From AP-15 sp963738185 (GTDB taxonomy: Bacteria; Pseudomonadota; Alphaproteobacteria; ATCC43930; CGMCC-115725): 64,000 bases of DNA. The DNA is taken from assembly GCA_963738185.1 (NCBI GenBank), contig CAVTVA010000001.1, positions 310,001-374,000 on the forward strand. Reading direction: 5' to 3'. Positions 59,822 through 64,000 of the stretch are shown one piece after another. Positions within the stretch are counted from its first letter, which is position 1. The number at the start of each line of letters is the position of its first letter. A program made the translations under genes and the position numbers. Below the pieces are notes generated by a model that saw only the letters and a list, made by a program, of their open reading frames with translations, made no database searches and was not told the origin of the DNA.

Positions 59822-60840
59822 GGCCGTACCGCACCGACGATGCCGGGCGCTGGGACGATTTCGTCCGCACCTGCGCCGGCGGCACCTTCTTCCATCTCTC
59901 GGCGTGGCGGCGGGTTATCGAGCGCGCCTTTGGCCACCGCACGCATTATCTGCTGAGCGAGCGCGCCGGGGCGGTTACCGGAGTGCTGCCGCTCACCCAT
60001 GTTCGGTCGGCGCTGTTCGGGTCATCCCTGATCTCGAACGCATTCGCGGTTTATGGTGGCCCGATTGCCGCGGACGAAGGCAGTCTGCGCGCTCTGGAGA
60101 GCGCCGCAGCGCGGCTGATGGATACAATCGGGGCGCCGGTGCTCGAGTTGCGCGGCTTTTCGGAAGGCCGCGCCGACTGGCCGCAAAAATCGGACCTCTA
60201 CGCCACCTTCCGCAAGCCGATCGATCCCGCCGTCGAGGCCAATCTGAAAGCGGTCCCGCGCAAGCAGCGGGCAATGATCCGCAAGGGCATTGGCCACGGG
60301 CTGCGCTCGCAGATCGACGACGGCGTGGACCGGCTCCACGGCGTTTATGCCGAGAGTGTGCGTAACCTCGGCACGCCGGTATTCGCCAAATCCTATTTTC
60401 GCATTCTGCTCGAGGAGTTTACCGGCTGCTGCGACATTGTGACCATAACAACGCCCGGTGGAGCCGCGGTGGCCTCGGTGCTGAACTTTTATTTTCGCGA
60501 TCAGGTCCTGCCATTTTATGGCGGCGGCGTGGCCGCGGCGCGAAGCCTGGCCGCCAACGACTTTATGTATTGGGAGGTGATGCGCAGAGCGTGCGAGCGC
60601 GGCTGCCGCGTGTTTGATTTCGGCCGCAGCAAGCTCGACACCGGGGCATATGCGTTCAAACGCAACTGGGGGTTCGCGCCGGCGCCGCTCGTCTATCAAT
60701 TTCGGGTCGCGGCCGGGTATCGCGTGCCCGATTTGAACCCGCTCAACCCGAAGCTGCGGCTGCTGATCGCGGCGTGGAAGAAATTGCCGCTGCCATTGGC
60801 GAACCGGCTCGGCCCATCGATTGTCAGGGGGATTGGGTAA
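59791..60840 (+). CDS. XrtA-associated FemAB-like GNAT protein (TIGR03019 type)
   Basis: A 349-residue FemAB-fold protein. VRPYRTDDAGRWDDFVRTCA opens the first GNAT half, with FFHLSAWRRVIERAFGHRTH. Then come RKQRAMIRKGIGHGLRSQID and VASVLNFYFRDQVLPFYGGG, and the second half ends FDFGRSKLDTGAYAFKRNWG. These proteins transfer an aminoacyl or acyl group and are a constant part of XrtA loci. ATG 59791 lies inside the 3' end of the deacetylase gene. It ends 17 bases before the exosortase gene. Confidence 0.9.
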   Translation: MDGSPAAVAVRPYRTDDAGRWDDFVRTCAGGTFFHLSAWRRVIERAFGHRTHYLLSERAGAVTGVLPLTHVRSALFGSSLISNAFAVYGGPIAADEGSLRALESAAARLMDTIGAPVLELRGFSEGRADWPQKSDLYATFRKPIDPAVEANLKAVPRKQRAMIRKGIGHGLRSQIDDGVDRLHGVYAESVRNLGTPVFAKSYFRILLEEFTGCCDIVTITTPGGAAVASVLNFYFRDQVLPFYGGGVAAARSLAANDFMYWEVMRRACERGCRVFDFGRSKLDTGAYAFKRNWGFAPAPLVYQFRVAAGYRVPDLNPLNPKLRLLIAAWKKLPLPLANRLGPSIVRGIG

Positions 60841-60857
60841 TATGGGGATCGGGTGAT

Positions 60858-62531
60858 ATGGCTCCGGCGCCGAGGTCGGGCTCTTTGCCGCATCGAGCGA
60901 GGTCCTCGCCGGCGCTTGCCGACGCTCCCGATGGCCAGACTGTCGCGGTCGCGCCGCCGGCTTACGGATGGTGGCTGGCGGCGGGGCTGATTGGGGTGGC
61001 GAGCCTCGTCCTTGGGGTCGTTTTCGCTCACGATGTGGTTGGTGCGGTGCATGTCTGGATCGCGTCCACTGCCTACAATCACTGCTTTTTGATCCTGCCG
61101 CTGGCCGGGTTTCTGCTGTGGGAGCGGCGAGCGGTGATCGCATCGGCGTCGCCCGCTCCAGCGTTCTGGCCGCTGGCCGTCATGCCGCTGATCTCGGCGG
61201 TGTGGCTCCTCGCCGCGATCCTCGACGTCAATGAGGGCCGACAGCTGGCGCTGGTCGCGATGTTCGAGATCGTGCTGTTGGTGACGCTCGGACCGCGGGT
61301 GTTCCGGCTGCTGCTGGCGCCGCTGCTGTTCCTGTTCTTTCTGGTGCCGACCGGCGCCTTTTTGGTGCCCTCGCTGCAGACGATTACCGCCAACATCGTC
61401 GTCGCCGGGCTGCACATGCTGCGCATCCCGGTGTTTTCCGACGGCTATATGATCCAAATTCCCGAGGGCAATTTTGAGATTGCCGAGGCTTGCGCCGGTT
61501 TGCGGTTTCTGATCGCCTCGACCGTGTTCGGCTGCTTTTTTGCCGTGGTCATGTACCGCAGCTGGCTGCGCCGCGCCGTCTTCATCGTCTTGTCGCTCAG
61601 CGTGCCGATCGGAGCCAACGGGTTGCGCGCGTTGGGGATTCTCCTTCTGGCGCATCTCGAAGGCAGCGCCACCGCGGTCGAGGCCGACCATCTTATTTAT
61701 GGCTGGCTGTTTTTTTCGCTGGTCATTCTGCTGCTGATCGCTATCGGCATGAGTTTTGTCGATCAGGGCGAGACGCACGCCCCGCCGCCTGCGAGGCTCA
61801 CATCCGACCCGTTGCCGTGGCGCTTCGCCTTGGCGGCCCCGGCCGCGGTGCTGCTCGCGGTTGCCGGGCCGGCCTATGCCAATCGGCTGGACAGCCGGTC
61901 TTCCGCCATCCCGGTGCCGAGGGCCAGCAGCCCCTCTGTCGAGCCGCCGTGGCGCGCCGTGGCCAATCCCAGGATGGGCTGGGGGCCGGTGGTGCACGGC
62001 GCCGACCGTCAATTCTTGCAGAGCTTCGCGGCGCCCGGTTCCGGCACGGTCGTCCGCTATGTCGCGCTCTACCGCCTGCGCGCCGTCGGCAACGCCTTGA
62101 CCAACACCGACAATCGCATTGTCGACGACAAGGCCTGGCGGGTGGCGGAGCGAGAGCCGGTCGAAATGGCGCTGGATGGGCAGAAGGTCAAGGTGACCGG
62201 GACCCAAATCGTCAGCGGACCCCGTCGCCGGCTGGTTTGGTCATTTTACGTGGTTGACGGCAAAATCGCCGCCGGGCTGTTGCGCACCAAGCTGTTGCAG
62301 GCACGCGCCGTGCTGCTCCAGCACGGCCCGCTGGCGGCCTTTGTCGCCATCTCGGCGAGCATGGATGACCCAGGCGACCGCGCCGAGGACCAGCTCAAGC
62401 GCTTTCTTAAAGCCAGCCAGTCCTTGCCCCAATACCTTGACGGCCTGGAGGGCGGCTCCGTGCAGCATGCAGGCGGCGCGCGACCGTCGGCAGCCAAGAC
62501 ACGCGTCGGGATAGGGTGGCGGAGGGGATGA
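60858..62531 (+). CDS. xrtA: Exosortase A with fused EpsI domain
   Basis: A 557-residue membrane transpeptidase-like protein. Residues 35-300 hold about eight helices with the exosortase triad: Cys212 in IAEACAGLRFLIAS, Arg257 in PIGANGLRALGI and His278 in EADHLIYGWLFFS. An EpsI (DUF3485) domain follows from about residue 325 (PWRAVANPRMGWGPVVHGAD), the part tied to exopolysaccharide export. It should recognise PEP-CTERM tails, but no PEP-CTERM protein is seen in the window. ATG 60858 (MAPAPRSGSL) is chosen. The last 15 bases of the ORF overlap the convergent tRNA-Ser gene. Confidence 0.95.
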   Translation: MAPAPRSGSLPHRARSSPALADAPDGQTVAVAPPAYGWWLAAGLIGVASLVLGVVFAHDVVGAVHVWIASTAYNHCFLILPLAGFLLWERRAVIASASPAPAFWPLAVMPLISAVWLLAAILDVNEGRQLALVAMFEIVLLVTLGPRVFRLLLAPLLFLFFLVPTGAFLVPSLQTITANIVVAGLHMLRIPVFSDGYMIQIPEGNFEIAEACAGLRFLIASTVFGCFFAVVMYRSWLRRAVFIVLSLSVPIGANGLRALGILLLAHLEGSATAVEADHLIYGWLFFSLVILLLIAIGMSFVDQGETHAPPPARLTSDPLPWRFALAAPAAVLLAVAGPAYANRLDSRSSAIPVPRASSPSVEPPWRAVANPRMGWGPVVHGADRQFLQSFAAPGSGTVVRYVALYRLRAVGNALTNTDNRIVDDKAWRVAEREPVEMALDGQKVKVTGTQIVSGPRRRLVWSFYVVDGKIAAGLLRTKLLQARAVLLQHGPLAAFVAISASMDDPGDRAEDQLKRFLKASQSLPQYLDGLEGGSVQHAGGARPSAAKTRVGIGWRRG

Positions 62532-62608
62532 GATTCGAACTCACGATAGGGGTTTAGCCCTATAACGGTTTAGCAAACCGCCGCCTTCAGCCACTCGGCC
62601 ACCCCTCC
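62517..62608 (-). tRNA. tRNA-Ser(GCU)
   Basis: On the minus strand it begins GGAGGGGTGGCCGAGTGGC and ends TTCGAATCTCATCCCCTCC, discriminator G and an encoded CCA. The anticodon loop reads TTTGCTAAA (GCT). The long class II variable arm GTTATAGGGCTAAACCCCTATC identifies Ser. The 7-bp acceptor stem pairs. Length is 92 nt. Its 3' end overlaps the exosortase reading frame by 15 bases. Confidence 0.95.
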
Positions 62609-62761
62609 ACCGATGAGCGGGTCGACACGGCGTATGCCCGACATGTTCTAGCCAGCGCCTTGCGAGGAGTCAATTCAGCCGCGATCCTTCTCACGTGAAG
62701 CGGCAGCGCCTCAGCTTCGGCGCGATGCGCCCTCTTACGCCGGGCCGAGAACCTTCGGCAC

Positions 62762-63613
62762 TCAGTCGAGCGGGCGGTGCAGCCCGGTGGCGACCTCGAG
62801 ATATTCCGGGTCGTCGGGGCGCAGGATGCCGTGCCGCACCGCGAAATCGAGGATCACCAGGTTGACGTTGAATTTGAAATCGAAGCTCGCGCGGATCCGT
62901 TCGAGCACCGCGCCGATCGGCATCAGCTCGAACCCGACGAACTCGCCGTCGCGGTTCTGCGGCGCGAAATCGGAGGGCATTTCAAGGTCGTAGACAAACA
63001 GCACATCATCGCGGATGCCGAGAGTGGTTTCCATCCGATAGGATACGGCGCCGGCCGGGCGCGCCCGCGCGATCAGGTCGGGCGGGATCATGGCCTCTTC
63101 GTCGGCCTCCTTGACCAGCGTATCGACCAGCCCGTGGCCGTTCCCGATGCCGCCGGCGACGAGGTTGTCGAGCTTATTGGGCGCCACCTGCTTATCGGGA
63201 GCGCGGCGGCCGACCCACAGCAAAAGCTCGCCCGCTGCCCGGCAATACCCATTCAAATGCACCCCATAAGCCCGCGTCCCGAAGAACGGGACAGCACCCC
63301 GGTCAAGGCGAAATATCGGCGCATCGCCCCAGTGCCGCGCGACATCGAAGGTTTCGCCGCGCGTTTTTGGGATCCGCCGTTCGCCGACCAGCGCCTCTAC
63401 AACAAGCCCCACCGCCCGGCTGACCGCCGCAGCGTCGCCGCGCGCCGCCAGCGCCACCTTGTCCTCGAACACCGCGAAGACGTCGGGAAAGCGCCGCAGC
63501 GCCTCGGCGTTGTCGCGCCGCACCAGCCCGATCCGCTGGTCCGCGGCGAGCAGCGGCAAGCTGCGGGCCGGGTCGAAATTGTTGCAGCGCGCGATGTGGT
63601 CACGCAATGCCAT
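62762..63613 (-). CDS. DUF4743/Nudix hydrolase-family protein
   Basis: A 283-residue protein with an N-terminal DUF4743 region (ALRDHIARCNNFDPARSLPL, then RIGLVRRDNAEALRRFPDVF) and a C-terminal Nudix domain. AYGVHLNGYCRAAGELLLWV starts the Nudix part. The Nudix box is relaxed: NLVAGGIGNGHGLVDTLVKE then ADEEAMIPPDLI keeps the G, E and EE positions. Relatives are annotated as thiamine-pyrophosphokinase-related or 8-oxo-dGDP-type hydrolases, with substrate unproven. ATG 63613 overlaps the 3' end of the ACT-like gene, so the two are cotranscribed. Confidence 0.86.
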   Translation of the reverse strand: MALRDHIARCNNFDPARSLPLLAADQRIGLVRRDNAEALRRFPDVFAVFEDKVALAARGDAAAVSRAVGLVVEALVGERRIPKTRGETFDVARHWGDAPIFRLDRGAVPFFGTRAYGVHLNGYCRAAGELLLWVGRRAPDKQVAPNKLDNLVAGGIGNGHGLVDTLVKEADEEAMIPPDLIARARPAGAVSYRMETTLGIRDDVLFVYDLEMPSDFAPQNRDGEFVGFELMPIGAVLERIRASFDFKFNVNLVILDFAVRHGILRPDDPEYLEVATGLHRPLD

Positions 63614-63938
63614 CGAGCGCCATTGCTTGCGTTGTCCCGGCGCCCTGCGCCCGGCGACAGGTCGACACGATTTCGACGCAGGCGATCTGCCGCAGACAGG
63701 CGGCGATGTAGTCGGCGGTTTCGCAGCCAAGCCCGCGCATCTCGATTTCGATCGCCAAGCGGGGCTGATCGGCCCCAGAGAGCGTGCTGCGCCACCCCGA
63801 CGGCACCAGGCCGCGCTTGGCGAACAGTTCAAGCACCCGCGGCATCACCCCGGGCTCGGCCGCGGCGTGAACGGAAAAGTAAGCAGTCTCGGGCAGAGTG
63901 GTCTCAACGACACGTGCAGCGACTGACGACATGATCAT
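63600..63938 (-). CDS. ACT-domain-like small protein
   Basis: A 110-112-residue protein; ATG 63938 or ATG 63932 is possible, with GAGG upstream of both. LPETAYFSVHAAAEPGVMPR then VLELFAKRGLVPSGWRSTLS resembles the first strand-helix of ACT domains such as IlvN-type regulatory subunits, and RLAIEIEMRGLGCETADYIA then ACLRQIACVEIVST the second. ACT domains bind amino acids. It overlaps the Nudix gene by 14 bases. No catalytic subunit is nearby, so the ligand and partner are unknown. Confidence 0.65.
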   Translation of the reverse strand: MIMSSVAARVVETTLPETAYFSVHAAAEPGVMPRVLELFAKRGLVPSGWRSTLSGADQPRLAIEIEMRGLGCETADYIAACLRQIACVEIVSTCRRAQGAGTTQAMALDGIA

Positions 63939-63971
63939 GGTCCTCGGCGAAAACAGGGCAAAACAACAGGG

Positions 63972-63994
63972 CCCGAACCCGCATGGGGCTCGGG
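63972..63994 (-). promoter_or_regulatory. Terminator-like hairpin upstream of the ACT-like gene
   Basis: On the minus strand CCCGAGCCC, loop CATGC and GGGTTCGGG form a 9-bp stem with one G-U pair, followed by CCCTGTTGTTTTGCC. It lies 34 bases before ATG 63938. It may terminate an upstream gene outside the window or act as an attenuator for the ACT-like operon. Confidence 0.45.
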
Positions 63995-64000
63995 ATCGTA

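Noticed and set aside
60696..62207. 503-residue minus-strand open frame opposite xrtA
   Set aside because: His/Arg/Gln-rich shadow of the exosortase gene; no start context or domain.

Overview
The window is GC-rich, densely coded chromosomal DNA. SecA with a C-terminal SEC-C zinc motif, ArgJ, an NsrR-type regulator, gentisate and homogentisate dioxygenases and an XrtA (exosortase A) exopolysaccharide locus point to an alphaproteobacterium, most likely Rhodospirillales-like. No rRNA or marker gene fixes the genus. Most operons run by 1-4 base overlaps (ATGA, GTGA, TGATG).

Layout. 1-10.9 kb (+): a saccharide biosynthesis operon with four tandem CgeB-like glycosyltransferases, a sugar nucleotidyltransferase, two methyltransferases, a glycosidase-like protein whose barrel halves look swapped, a PIG-L deacetylase, a GT4 glycosyltransferase and a FemAB/GNAT protein. 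A convergent inositol-3-phosphate synthase follows. 12-13.6 kb: a small hypothetical gene, a lower-GC methyltransferase and tRNA-Lys(CUU). 13.7-20.3 kb: secA, a parvulin-type peptidyl-prolyl isomerase, argJ, a MutT-like Nudix hydrolase and an F420-type luciferase-like oxidoreductase. 20.4-21.1 kb: a VapBC pair. 21.1-29 kb (-): a catabolic/redox cluster (two alpha/beta hydrolases, flavin monooxygenase, cupin, GMC oxidoreductase, diheme cytochrome c). 29.2-30.8 kb: an S53 peptidase. 31.2-33.8 kb: an NsrR regulator, divergent across a clear NsrR operator from a five-gene operon led by a group III truncated haemoglobin. 33.8-37.9 kb (-): an Mrp-like cation/proton antiporter operon without a full MrpA. 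38.2-41.7 kb: a NYN-domain protein, a family 5 uracil-DNA glycosylase, and a cupredoxin/FTR1 iron permease/secreted protein set. 41.7-46.6 kb: aromatic catabolism (hmgA, EthD-like, gentisate dioxygenase-like, Rieske oxygenase). 46.9-52 kb: peptidoglycan-binding protein, enoyl-CoA hydratase, DinB, DUF1800 and DUF1501. 52.4-62.5 kb (+): the XrtA exopolysaccharide operon, ending at a convergent tRNA-Ser(GCU). 62.7-64 kb (-): an ACT-like protein and a DUF4743/Nudix protein.

Reading-frame quality. At least 15 single-base frame breaks interrupt otherwise well conserved proteins, and ten or more lie in the first 3 kb. The protein sequence resumes directly in the new frame each time, so most look like sequence errors or very recent lesions. 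One probably creates a false FemAB-methyltransferase fusion.

The most unusual structures are: (i) two tandem 121-bp palindromic elements (55777-56014) that share their terminal inverted repeat with a third element at 31006-31158 and show a compensatory base-pair change between copies; (ii) the NsrR-controlled operon of poorly characterised proteins; (iii) the left-end saccharide operon with its rearranged glycosidase.
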